The notes below the pieces were generated by a model, which saw only the letters and a list, made by a program, of their open reading frames with translations, was not told the origin of the DNA and made no database searches. The position numbers were made by a program, and so were the translations under genes. From NCBI RefSeq assembly GCF_004341945.1, contig NZ_SMBP01000008.1, forward strand, positions 52,837 through 116,836: DNA of 64,000 bases, read 5' to 3'. The stretch is from Longicatena caecimuris. GTDB lineage: Bacteria; Bacillota_I; Bacilli_A; Erysipelotrichales; Erysipelotrichaceae. Positions 33,089-41,774 of the stretch are shown in pieces (position 1 is the first letter of the stretch; each line of letters begins with the position of its first letter).

Positions 33089-34165
33089 ATGGAAAAAATG
33101 ACAATGATGGATTATATCAAAGAAACACCGGCACAGGCGATGAAGAATATAGAAGACTATGCTACCTTGTGTGCGCCCCTGGTAAACTATGCCAAAGAAA
33201 AAAAGATGCGTCGTTTATGGCTGGTAGCCAGTGGTTCCAGTTACAATGCTTGTCACTGTGCTCGCAGCTTTTTGATGCATACCTTACAAATGGAAGTAAA
33301 AATCACTACCCCTTATACATTCACTTGGTATGAACATGCGATTGCGGATGATGATGTGGTTATCGTAGTATCTCAAAGCGGCTATTCAACCAACGCGATT
33401 GCGGCATTAGATAAAATAAGAGCGTTGGGATATACCGGAGTTGCCTTAACCGGCAATGTGGAACATGATATCAAAGACCATGCAGATCTTGTGTTCGATT
33501 ATGGTGTTGGGGAAGAATTGGTCGGCTATGTCACCAAAGGAGTTACAACACTGATGTTGTATCTGATGCTGTTTGCCATTGCTTATACAAAGCGCAGTGA
33601 AAAGCTAGATGAAGTAAAAAAGGCTATAAAATTAAATCAAGAGATGATCGATAAGGCACAAACATTTGTAAAACGACATTATAAAGATTTCAGTTCTATG
33701 CATAGCATTTATGTATGTGGAGCAGGGGCCGGTTATGGCATTGCCCTGGAAGGTGCTTTGAAAAGTGGAGAAACTATTCATATTCCGGCACTGCCTTTGG
33801 AAATGGAAGAATATATTCATGGACCTAACCTGCAATTGACACCATCCTATACGGTTTTATTGATTGATGGCAATGATGCGGCAAGCAATCGTGTGCAACA
33901 GATTTATCAAGCAACACGCAGTGTGAGTGAGCATACCTTTATGTTAAGCAATGCCGCTAATTTAGATGATGATCATATACTAACCTTATCGGATATGGTA
34001 GAAAGTGATCTAACACCACTTGTCTATCTGCCATTTGTTCAAGTATTAGCAGCGATGATTTCACAGGATCTAAACAGTGTGAAACAGCACCCATTACTTA
34101 AGAAGTTTAAATCTTATGCCGATGCAAAAACAGCAAGCTTTATCAATTATGATGAGGATGATTAA
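33089..34165 (+). CDS. SIS-domain protein (GlmS C-terminal-like; GfrE-like deglycase candidate)
   Basis: 358 residues. Two SIS domains of the glucosamine-6-phosphate synthase isomerase type, without the glutaminase half: LVASGSSYNACH and VVSQSGYSTNAI in the first, VCGAGAGYGIALEGALKSGE and LEMEEYIHGP in the second. Such stand-alone proteins act on amino sugars or Amadori compounds; in Salmonella, GfrE and GfrF are two SIS deglycases for glucoselysine and fructoselysine. The 99-base spacer holds a partial terminator, and the upstream site (AAGGATAG) is weak, so it may be made at a lower level. Confidence 0.75.
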   Translation: MEKMTMMDYIKETPAQAMKNIEDYATLCAPLVNYAKEKKMRRLWLVASGSSYNACHCARSFLMHTLQMEVKITTPYTFTWYEHAIADDDVVIVVSQSGYSTNAIAALDKIRALGYTGVALTGNVEHDIKDHADLVFDYGVGEELVGYVTKGVTTLMLYLMLFAIAYTKRSEKLDEVKKAIKLNQEMIDKAQTFVKRHYKDFSSMHSIYVCGAGAGYGIALEGALKSGETIHIPALPLEMEEYIHGPNLQLTPSYTVLLIDGNDAASNRVQQIYQATRSVSEHTFMLSNAANLDDDHILTLSDMVESDLTPLVYLPFVQVLAAMISQDLNSVKQHPLLKKFKSYADAKTASFINYDEDD

Positions 34166-34322
34166 CCCACAATTTGCTGTATCACAAAGAGTTACAAAAC
34201 CAATCCATATGCTTTATATATTTTAATTTTAAGTAAGCTACTAAAATTTAATTTACTCTATAGGCAGTTTGCAAAAAGCAAAGTCTTTTGCCTTCTTTTA
34301 TCATCTTATACAATTTAAACAA

Positions 34323-34372
34323 AAAAGACATCAAGAATAGATACGATAATAAAATCTATATGGATGTCTTTT
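34323..34372. terminator. Bidirectional terminator between the PTS operon and the ABC genes
   Basis: AAAAGACATC (34323-34332) pairs with GATGTCTTTT (34363-34372), with an inner ATAGAT/ATCTAT stem. T-runs follow on both strands. The stretch 34166-34322 holds no gene. Confidence 0.7.
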
Positions 34373-34409
34373 ATTTTAGCCTTCCTTACGGTGGCGCTCT
34401 TTCTGCATC

Positions 34410-35090
34410 TTAGTGATTATCGCACTTTTCAATAAACTTACCATCCTGTAAAAGCAATGTGCGTTCTGCATAAGCGGCTACATCACGATCATGAGTGACT
34501 AACAGAATGGTTGTTTTCTGCTTTTCATGCAGTTCTTTTAACATTTCCATAAGGATATGTGTGTTTTCACTATCTAAATTTCCGGTTGGTTCATCCATCA
34601 ACAAGAGCTTTGGCTGATGCACGAAGGCTCTGGCAATCGCGACACGTTGTTGTTCACCACCGGATAGTTCTTGGGGCAATGCTGTGGTTAGCTGGGCAAT
34701 GTCCAATGCTTGTAAAAGCATTTCCACATGCGCTTGATCTACTGCTTTCTTTGCTAAATGCAGTGGTAATAAAATATTTTCCAAGACACAATGAAAAGGT
34801 AATAACGCAAAATCCTGAAAGACGATGCCGATATCCTCACGACGATACACTTCTCGCTGTTTGCGGGAAAAAGCGGTGATATCCTGTCCTTTTACTAAGA
34901 TGGAGCCACTGTCAATAGGAAGCAAAGAAGCGATACAGTTTAACAAAGTGCTTTTACCAGAACCACTTTTCCCCATGATGGCAGTAAAGCTTCCTTCTTC
35001 AGCAGCAAAACTTAAATCATGTAAAACTTCACTCACTCTTCTTGTATTCGCATAGCATTTATGAACATTTTTTACTTCAAGCAATTTCAT
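34410..35090 (-). CDS. ABC transporter ATP-binding protein (MacB/LolD type)
   Basis: 226 residues. Walker A is GKSGSGKSTLLN, the signature LSGGEQQRVAIARA, Walker B LLLMDEPTGNLD, and the switch His lies in LVTHDRD. Sequence style matches the MacB/LolD/FtsE group that partners FtsX-like permeases. It overlaps the preceding permease gene by 14 bases, so the two form an exporter or membrane-stress transporter. Substrate unknown; related Firmicute systems act on antimicrobial peptides or lipoproteins. Confidence 0.9.
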   Translation of the reverse strand: MKLLEVKNVHKCYANTRRVSEVLHDLSFAAEEGSFTAIMGKSGSGKSTLLNCIASLLPIDSGSILVKGQDITAFSRKQREVYRREDIGIVFQDFALLPFHCVLENILLPLHLAKKAVDQAHVEMLLQALDIAQLTTALPQELSGGEQQRVAIARAFVHQPKLLLMDEPTGNLDSENTHILMEMLKELHEKQKTTILLVTHDRDVAAYAERTLLLQDGKFIEKCDNH

Positions 35091-37563
35091 TAGAATCCCT
35101 TCCTTTTTCTTGTCCTACTTTCCCTTTTAATAAGATGGATAAACTTAAAAAGCTAATGAGCAGGATGCATAGCAATGGAACATGGTGGTGCCATATCAAA
35201 GAGGCCGGTAAATAATAAGGACTGCTAGGAGCACCTAATGTTGTTAATGGGTGATAAATTTTCTCATACAGCCAATACAGGCAAGCGGTGATAATCAAAG
35301 AAATGATAGCTTGTACAATAGCTTCTAAAAAGGCAATGCATAAGAGATAGAATTTACTTACACCTAGTATGCGTAAAAGTTTGTGTTCTACATCCAAATA
35401 AGCCTGTTGCAAACGATATTGATTTGACAGTAATAACAGCCATAGAAAACAGATGAACACTTCTATAACACCATAAAGCAGAACCGTTTGTAAGAATTTT
35501 TGTTGATGGATTTCTTCCTCTAAACGAGAGTTGGTGATATGCAAATCGCCATAACGACTAAGAATGTTCATGACTTGTTGATCGGTATGATGATAATCGG
35601 CTTTTTTATCTGTTTCAGCGACAAGCGATTGATAACCAAGATGTTCCCCCATGATGTTAGCATACCCCTTTTCACTAAGAAAGATGGTAAATGGAATTCC
35701 ACTATCTTCGCCAAGCGCATCCACCATATCAGAAAACTTATTTTTCATAGGCAATGCTTTGATCTGCATGGTATGTTTTCCTGTCAATGTTAACATCGTA
35801 CCTTTATGGATATATTGAATTTCATGATAGTTACCACCATCCTGTTTTGCCTGTTCTCTGGTACCATCTGCCAGCAAGTAATCCGTTGTTGAATATCCAT
35901 TTTTACTGCCAGTATTTTTTTTAAAGATAAAAGCTTCCGTATTTATAATCGCTAAATCACCGTTTAAAAAGGCTTTTTCATCAAAGTTTAGATATTTTCG
36001 CATGATGGGTATCACGGTTGTATCCTCATTGATAGCAATGAGGGTGGCATAGGTATTATGAGTGTCAGGAATAACATTTGTATAGTGATAATACGTACGA
36101 TAATCTTTTAAACAAGTTTCTTGTTGCATATTGGCATAGCTTATTTTTATATCACTGCGTATGTGAAAGGCGCGTACACTTGTTACATGGGGGATGCTCT
36201 TAAGTCCTGTTATATCCAATTCACGTATCCTTTTTGATTCTGGATTTACGTTGAAAGAAGCACGATAATCGCCAATTCCTCGTCGCTTTTGATAGTCTTG
36301 CCATTGCATATAGGCATTTGCTTGTGTTTGTATGCATAGGAGGAAGGTACTTAAGACGATTACATGCAATACTATGATAATAACAGTGTGATGCGATAAT
36401 GTAGTAAGATTTCGCCAAGCCAAGCGCCATGGCGTGATCTTTTTCCATGGATGGCGTATCGTCAGCTTATGTATATGTGTTTTCTTTATCATTTTTTCTT
36501 GTTTGCGATTCGTCAATAAATTGGCGAGTAGGATGGTTAGCAACAAGCCAAGTAGAAAAATACCACCAACGTACCAAGAAGCAACGACTTCAATGTGCAG
36601 TGTATCATTTAATAGATCACTTCCTAAGGCACTGCCTCCATAATATAGCAAATAGGCACAAAGAATTGGCAGACGCAAGAGATAGATGAAAAACCAAAAG
36701 CGAATCCATCGTATTTGCTTACGCGATGCCCCTAATTGTTTTAGGATGTGATCTTCTTTTTCATAACTCATAAGAATATCTCGAATGATGAAATACATAA
36801 ATACAAGAATCATACACAACGCAAACATCATCCCTATTAAGAAACGACTGCTATTGCCATTTAACCAAACCATATTATCATAAGCATAGGTATTGATAGC
36901 AGAAACACCTGGTATGGAAGGATAGTCTTCGTTTACGCGTACATCTTTTAACCATAAGGAAGAAAGACTACCTTTCGCTTTGACAAAAGCAGCAGATAAA
37001 GAATTGCTGTCTTGTACATTCCACATCGAGCGATAGGGCTTTATGATTCCTGTGAGATAAAACTTATGCATTTTTCCATCACTTAACAACAGCTGTATCG
37101 ATTGATGAAGCTGATAGGAATAACCTAAATAGCTCAACACATCGGCCTCGATGATGATATCATTGTTCTTTTGCGGATAGCTGCCATCTAATAGTTCTAA
37201 GTGAAACAAGTCCATGGCTTCTTTTGTATATTGAGAAACTTCTCCAATTTGGGCATAGCCATCTTGATTTTTTACCATGATCTGTCCTAAAGATGGCAAA
37301 GGTAAGACAGTATCTAAATTTGCTTTTTTAGCAGTTTCTACATCTTTTTGTTCTACGTTGAAAATAACGCGATTCCACTCTCCATAATGAGCAAAAGCTT
37401 GTCTTTGTTGTGTGCGTATATAGCTTAGACAACCATTTCCAATCAGTAACATACAGAATGTCAAAAAGAAGAGCGCGCTGCGATGAACTCTTCTTTTGGG
37501 ATTATGCTTAATTTCGTCTTTAGCAAAGGTGCGATAAAAGGATAAATTTGTAAAGTTTTTCAT
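35077..37563 (-). CDS. FtsX-like ABC transporter permease
   Basis: 828 residues from the ATG at 37563; another in-frame ATG at 37578 has no better site. An N-terminal helix (about 25-45) is followed by an extracytoplasmic domain of about 190 residues. Three helices (about 240-350) with a cytoplasmic KEDHILKQLGASRKQIRWIRF loop match the FtsX domain. A second, longer extracytoplasmic domain and a second FtsX set at the C-terminus complete the double-FtsX layout. No ribosome binding site precedes either ATG; a TATAAT lies 11 bases upstream, so the mRNA might be nearly leaderless. It pairs with the overlapping ATPase. Confidence 0.85.
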   Translation of the reverse strand: MKNFTNLSFYRTFAKDEIKHNPKRRVHRSALFFLTFCMLLIGNGCLSYIRTQQRQAFAHYGEWNRVIFNVEQKDVETAKKANLDTVLPLPSLGQIMVKNQDGYAQIGEVSQYTKEAMDLFHLELLDGSYPQKNNDIIIEADVLSYLGYSYQLHQSIQLLLSDGKMHKFYLTGIIKPYRSMWNVQDSNSLSAAFVKAKGSLSSLWLKDVRVNEDYPSIPGVSAINTYAYDNMVWLNGNSSRFLIGMMFALCMILVFMYFIIRDILMSYEKEDHILKQLGASRKQIRWIRFWFFIYLLRLPILCAYLLYYGGSALGSDLLNDTLHIEVVASWYVGGIFLLGLLLTILLANLLTNRKQEKMIKKTHIHKLTIRHPWKKITPWRLAWRNLTTLSHHTVIIIVLHVIVLSTFLLCIQTQANAYMQWQDYQKRRGIGDYRASFNVNPESKRIRELDITGLKSIPHVTSVRAFHIRSDIKISYANMQQETCLKDYRTYYHYTNVIPDTHNTYATLIAINEDTTVIPIMRKYLNFDEKAFLNGDLAIINTEAFIFKKNTGSKNGYSTTDYLLADGTREQAKQDGGNYHEIQYIHKGTMLTLTGKHTMQIKALPMKNKFSDMVDALGEDSGIPFTIFLSEKGYANIMGEHLGYQSLVAETDKKADYHHTDQQVMNILSRYGDLHITNSRLEEEIHQQKFLQTVLLYGVIEVFICFLWLLLLSNQYRLQQAYLDVEHKLLRILGVSKFYLLCIAFLEAIVQAIISLIITACLYWLYEKIYHPLTTLGAPSSPYYLPASLIWHHHVPLLCILLISFLSLSILLKGKVGQEKGRDSNEIA

Positions 37564-37681
37564 GTGTATATTATACATGTATTACTAACGTAGGAAAGTA
37601 TGATTAATAATTCTTAAGAAAAATATAGGATGATCTAAGAGTTTTATCTTGCCTAATTATGACCTTTGAATGTCAGCTGTC

Positions 37682-37710
37682 TTGAGCATTTTAATGTATT
37701 TTGTTATAGA
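37682..37710 (+). promoter_or_regulatory. Promoter of the exported repeat-domain protein
   Basis: TTGAGC (37682-37687), a 17-bp spacer and TATAGA (37705-37710), 26 bases before the ATG at 37737. Confidence 0.55.
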
Positions 37711-37736
37711 TAAGGGAAAGGACAAGTGAGGTAAGT

Positions 37737-38294
37737 ATGAAAAAAATTATATTATGTTTAGGAATTCTATTATCTTTTACATGCTTGAAAATTGAAGCTA
37801 AAGACACAACAAGTGATTATGATGAAGAGATACAGATGTTTAGTGATTTTTATGAATCGCCTTCCACTTATAGTTTTCAAAATGATAAAGGACAAGAGAT
37901 AAATTCTTATATTCTAAGCAAACATAAGGATTTTAAAAATAATCCTGAAAAGGTAACAAGACAAATGATGAAACATGTAAGTAGTGTTATAGATTATGAA
38001 CAGGTTCATTCCGACCGCGCTGGTAAAAATAAAATATGGAAAAATTTAAAGGTCTATTATACATCATCCAAATATGTGCAATATGATTTCAAAGCAACAG
38101 CTAATATAAAAAATAGTAAAGTAAGTTCAGTAAAAGGAACTGCTTATAATTTAAGAAAATTGTATAGTGATAAGTATACAATTATAACAAAAACAAACTT
38201 TTCTAAGAACAAGGCAAGCTTTAATATAAGTCACATTATCACAAAAAGTAATGTGAAGATGAAAAAAAATACAATAATCACGTGGCAGTTATAA
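37737..38294 (+). CDS. Exported protein with one copy of a novel ~45-residue repeat domain
   Basis: 185 residues with a clear Sec signal peptide (two Lys, then a hydrophobic core, cleavage likely near residue 22). Residues about 36-80 hold a module running from FYESPSTYSF through KGQEINSYIL to FKNNPEKV. The same module occurs twice in the protein at 41269-41772. The C-terminal half (about 95-185) is Lys/Ser/Asn-rich and beta-like and resembles no family I recognise. It lies immediately before an AgrC/AgrA-like two-component pair, suggesting a role in the same sensing or surface process. Function unknown. Confidence 0.65.
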   Translation: MKKIILCLGILLSFTCLKIEAKDTTSDYDEEIQMFSDFYESPSTYSFQNDKGQEINSYILSKHKDFKNNPEKVTRQMMKHVSSVIDYEQVHSDRAGKNKIWKNLKVYYTSSKYVQYDFKATANIKNSKVSSVKGTAYNLRKLYSDKYTIITKTNFSKNKASFNISHIITKSNVKMKKNTIITWQL

Positions 38295-38362
38295 ACTAAA
38301 ATTGTTTTAATCTGTAATTTTGTACTATTATGTGCTATTATATGCAAAAGGTGGACAGAATT

Positions 38363-39652
38363 ATGGAATATGATTTTTTGATAACTATTCTTATCAGCAT
38401 CGTAAATTTAAGCAGCTTTTTATATATGTATTTTTTCCCGAAATTATCTATGGAGCTAAAACATAAGAAAATACGTGGTATTTATGTTGTTTTTGTAATA
38501 CTTTTCATGATTTATAATTTATATGAACTTACCTATTATCAGGTGTATTCAATTGAACTGGAATATAGTATTTTGGGTTGTTTAATGTTTATCATGTTAA
38601 AGGGAAATGTCTTTAAAAAGATATATTATATTATTTTTTCTTATGTTATGACGCAATTGGCTGAATCCATATACATCTTTATCAATAATATTATTTTCCA
38701 ATTTATCTTTCCTTGTGATGACGATTACTTGATTTTATTAGAGTTGTTAAAGCCTATTATTTTAGTGGTGGCTTATAAACTGTTTAAAAAATACAAAATG
38801 GATGATGATCATATGGATAATAAAGAATGGTTTTTATTTATGATAATGGCAATTTTTGCGGCAGGTTTTTTTGAATACTCTGTATTTGCCACATGGAACA
38901 TAGATTTAAATGATCCTTTACAATATGTTATTTTTAATTACGTTTATACCTTATTTATGGTTTTGATGTATATGTTATTTTATTTTTATTTACGCGCAAT
39001 GGGCAAAAAAAATAAAATACTTTTTGAAACCGAACGCCGATTACAAACAGAAGAGTTCAATATAAAATTACATAAGCAAATGGAAGAGGCAAATGAACAA
39101 AACAGAAAATTAAGACATGATCTGAAAAATCATATGTTGATGATAAAAAATAAAATCGACCATGATCCCCAAGAAGCAAATGAATATATTGAACAACTTT
39201 TAGGTAATGTGAATAATACAACTATCATTGATGGAAAGAATGAAGCATTGATTTATATTTTAAATTCAAAAAATGCCATTATGCAAGAAAAAGGGATATC
39301 TGCGAAATTCATCTTACAAAGTGATTTAGATATTATAAGTGAGTATGATCTGACAGTTATATTTGGTAATTTATTAGATAATGCAATCGAGGCACAAGAA
39401 CATGTGGAAGATAAAAGAATTATAGTAGAGATACGGGAAGATAAAGATTTTTATTATATTAGAATAAAGAATCATTACGATCCGGCAAGGATCATAAAAA
39501 CGAATGAAGTATTTAAAACAAGTAAAGAAAATAAAGAACAGCATGGATACGGCTTAAAGAATGTTGAGGAATGTGTTAAGAGGTATCATGGGATCTTCCA
39601 ACAAGAAACAGATGATTACTATTTTATTTCTATGATATCTATCCCTAAATAA
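38363..39652 (+). CDS. AgrC-like sensor histidine kinase (GHKL type)
   Basis: 429 residues from the ATG at 38363, preceded by AAAGGTGG. The first 215 residues contain about six hydrophobic helices, the polytopic sensor layout of AgrC-type kinases. A coiled-coil-like stretch (FETERRLQTEEFN) leads into the phospho-acceptor region RKLRHDLKNHMLMI (His in HDLKN). The ATPase has FGNLLDNAIEAQ (N box) and GYGLKNVEECV (G box). These kinases usually detect cyclic or linear peptides. No agrB or agrD gene is visible nearby. It is paired with the response regulator 50 bases downstream. Confidence 0.85.
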   Translation: MEYDFLITILISIVNLSSFLYMYFFPKLSMELKHKKIRGIYVVFVILFMIYNLYELTYYQVYSIELEYSILGCLMFIMLKGNVFKKIYYIIFSYVMTQLAESIYIFINNIIFQFIFPCDDDYLILLELLKPIILVVAYKLFKKYKMDDDHMDNKEWFLFMIMAIFAAGFFEYSVFATWNIDLNDPLQYVIFNYVYTLFMVLMYMLFYFYLRAMGKKNKILFETERRLQTEEFNIKLHKQMEEANEQNRKLRHDLKNHMLMIKNKIDHDPQEANEYIEQLLGNVNNTTIIDGKNEALIYILNSKNAIMQEKGISAKFILQSDLDIISEYDLTVIFGNLLDNAIEAQEHVEDKRIIVEIREDKDFYYIRIKNHYDPARIIKTNEVFKTSKENKEQHGYGLKNVEECVKRYHGIFQQETDDYYFISMISIPK

Positions 39653-39702
39653 AGTATCAGTAAGCATATGTGATATAATTACAAATAAAGTGGGTGATGC
39701 TA

Positions 39703-40404
39703 ATGCAAGATATAAATGTGTGTATTTGCGAAGATGATCTTGATTATGCACAACAGGTGAAAACATATATTCTTCATAACTTTAGTAAAGTAAAGGTGTT
39801 TGTATGTGATGATGATAGTTTACCAGATGAAAAATTTAATCTGTATATACTAGATGTGGAATTAAAGCATAGTACAGGTTTTGAAATTGCCAAGCAATTA
39901 AAATTAAGACACCAGGATGTAAATATCATTTTTTTGACAACGCATGAAGAATTTGCTCGAAAAGGGTATGAGTATCAAGCGTCAGCTTATGTATCAAAAA
40001 ATTATTTTGATGAAGAGTTTCCATTGGCGATACAAAATGTTATGGATAAGATAAGAAAGCAAACGATTCTTGTGCCAATTACATTTGAAGGGAAGCAAAC
40101 CGTACTTCGTCTAAATGATATTGATAGTTTACTATCAGAGGGGCATTATCTTATCATCAATTGTCATCATGAAGCATATCGCGTAAGAGGTTCTTTTAAA
40201 ACTTTTTTTGAGAAGTATCCTAATGATGATTTTTGCTCTAATATGAAAGGACAGTATGTAAATATGCGCTATATCAAATATATAGATACCGGTCGCATTG
40301 TATTAAAAGATGGAAGATGGCTGCCATTATCGAGAAAAAAACAAAAAACAGTGGAACATGAATTTAATAACTATATGACAACATTTATGACAGATTCTTT
40401 TTAG
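39703..40404 (+). CDS. AgrA-like response regulator with LytTR DNA-binding domain
   Basis: 233 residues from the ATG at 39703, with GGGTGA upstream. The receiver domain (residues 1-120) has VCICEDD (acidic pocket), the phospho-acceptor Asp in LYILDVEL and a Lys in YVSKNYF. The LytTR domain (about 135-230) includes LIINCHHEAYRVRGSFKTFFEKYP and YVNMRYIKYI. LytTR regulators bind paired short direct repeats, usually upstream of exported-product genes. The lipoprotein and repeat-protein genes on either side are plausible targets. Confidence 0.85.
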   Translation: MQDINVCICEDDLDYAQQVKTYILHNFSKVKVFVCDDDSLPDEKFNLYILDVELKHSTGFEIAKQLKLRHQDVNIIFLTTHEEFARKGYEYQASAYVSKNYFDEEFPLAIQNVMDKIRKQTILVPITFEGKQTVLRLNDIDSLLSEGHYLIINCHHEAYRVRGSFKTFFEKYPNDDFCSNMKGQYVNMRYIKYIDTGRIVLKDGRWLPLSRKKQKTVEHEFNNYMTTFMTDSF

Positions 40405-40462
40405 CAGTAAGTGACTGAAAGACCAATCCATGTCAGAAACAAGCCGTTTGTTGCCAACTATC

Positions 40463-40495
40463 TTGCACAATATACGTTGTATGATAAAATACGTT
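40463..40495 (+). promoter_or_regulatory. Promoter with a direct repeat before the lipoprotein gene
   Basis: TTGCAC (40463-40468), a 16-bp spacer and TAAAAT (40485-40490). ATACGTT occurs twice (40472-40478 and 40489-40495), 17 bases apart, overlapping the promoter. Spacing is shorter than the usual 21-22 of LytTR sites, so control by the adjacent regulator is only a possibility. Confidence 0.4.
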
Positions 40496-40596
40496 CAATA
40501 GAATATAGAGCATGGAAATAGAAAAAAGATGATGAAAAAATTATGATGGAAGTATTCCATATAATAACATCATCAAATGGAGAGGAAGTTAAACAT

Positions 40597-41166
40597 ATGA
40601 CAAAATTTATGAAATCATTAGGCATTGGAGCATTAGCTCTTACGATGCTGGTAGGCTGTCAAACTAAGCAGCCTACGGATAATAAAGTAAGCAAGAGCCA
40701 AGGAAAGGAAGATACCATCTGCATTGATAAAAGTTTTGTGAATAATCATCAAGTTACGCTACATCCAATTGCTGCCATAGAAGATATCAAAATGACAGAT
40801 GCCGTCTTGAAAAAGGATGAATTACAGGCAAAGTTGGTAATAAAAATACCAGAGATGATCGAAGCATGGAATGAATATGGAATCTTTAAAGATGAATATC
40901 GTTTTACAATCAGTGTAAAAGATGGGGAAGACACCGTTTCGTATACAGGGGAAGAGGTATACAGCGTACAATTATTTGAAGAAAATACGACAGTTAAGAT
41001 AAAAGAGAAGATTACAGAAACAGCCGTTCTTACGTATTTGCATACAAAAAGTGATGCTAAAAGTTCATATGTAACAATTAGCTTGAATTTTCTAAATGAA
41101 AACGGCGATGTTGTGCATGTTTATAACATCGTGTCACCAAAAAATGAGATAAAAGTTTATGAATAA
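40597..41166 (+). CDS. Putative lipoprotein of unknown function
   Basis: 189 residues from the ATG at 40597, with GAGAGGAAG upstream. The signal peptide ends in the lipobox LVGC (Cys near residue 20), so it should be lipid-anchored on the outer face of the membrane. The mature part is acidic and beta-rich (ITETAVLTYLHTKSDAKSS), with no recognised domain. It follows the two-component system and is followed by a terminator; a separate promoter is likely. Confidence 0.7.
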   Translation: MTKFMKSLGIGALALTMLVGCQTKQPTDNKVSKSQGKEDTICIDKSFVNNHQVTLHPIAAIEDIKMTDAVLKKDELQAKLVIKIPEMIEAWNEYGIFKDEYRFTISVKDGEDTVSYTGEEVYSVQLFEENTTVKIKEKITETAVLTYLHTKSDAKSSYVTISLNFLNENGDVVHVYNIVSPKNEIKVYE

Positions 41167-41190
41167 AGGCTCGTTACGGAGCCTTTTCCT
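41166..41190 (+). terminator. Terminator of the lipoprotein gene
   Basis: AAGGCTC (41166-41172) pairs with GAGCCTT (41179-41185), followed by TTCCTT. Confidence 0.75.
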
Positions 41191-41268
41191 TATGTGTATT
41201 TGTAAAAGACACCTATATTTATGGTATACTAGTAATGTATATTAACAAAATAGCTTGAAGGTGATGAA

Positions 41269-41772
41269 ATGAAGAAAATAGGATTGGGGATGAGTGCTGT
41301 AATTGTGGCAATTGGCTTATTTCTGTTTTGGCGATATGCTACGTATGGACATTCTCAGGAACAGCCTGCCTCGAATGTACATATGCAACAGGTATTAGAA
41401 AAGTTTTATCAAAATCCGGGTAATTATAATTTCTTTGATAAAGATGGTAACAGCATGAATGCCTATATTATGAGTCGTGAAAAAGCCTTTCAATTACACC
41501 CGCAAGATGTCACAAAAGAAGTTGCACAAAAAGTCAATGATTATTCAGAAGAGGTCGTTCAAGAGCTTTTAGAATTACATAGTGATGAAGAATGGATACA
41601 TGCCTTTCAAGAATATTATAAAAAACCATACATATATTCACTATATGATAAAAAAGGCGATTCTATGAAAGAATACGCCTTGAATCAAAAGGAAACTTTT
41701 GAAAAATCCCCCCAAAAAACCATTCAGGATATTAAAAAACATATTAATGAAGTATATAAAATCGTAGAATAG
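41269..41772 (+). CDS. Membrane-anchored protein with two copies of the novel repeat domain
   Basis: 167 residues. A hydrophobic segment (about 5-22) ending in Arg-Tyr looks like an uncleaved anchor or signal. Two modules follow, about residues 42-86 (FYQNPGNYNF...NAYIMS...HPQDV) and 109-155 (YYKKPYIYSL...KEYALN...SPQKT). Both align with the single copy in the exported protein at 37737-38294. A consensus is [FY]Y-x2-P-x2-Y-x-[FL], then D-x-G-x2-M-x2-Y, then F-x3-P-[EQ]. Family unknown. The gene is convergent with the following HAD gene, only two bases apart. Confidence 0.65.
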   Translation: MKKIGLGMSAVIVAIGLFLFWRYATYGHSQEQPASNVHMQQVLEKFYQNPGNYNFFDKDGNSMNAYIMSREKAFQLHPQDVTKEVAQKVNDYSEEVVQELLELHSDEEWIHAFQEYYKKPYIYSLYDKKGDSMKEYALNQKETFEKSPQKTIQDIKKHINEVYKIVE

Positions 41773-41774
41773 TT

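Noticed and set aside
38295..41268. AgrD-like or AgrB-like gene for the two-component system
   Set aside because: Intergenic stretches were read on both strands and no small peptide gene with a signal sequence or processing enzyme was found.
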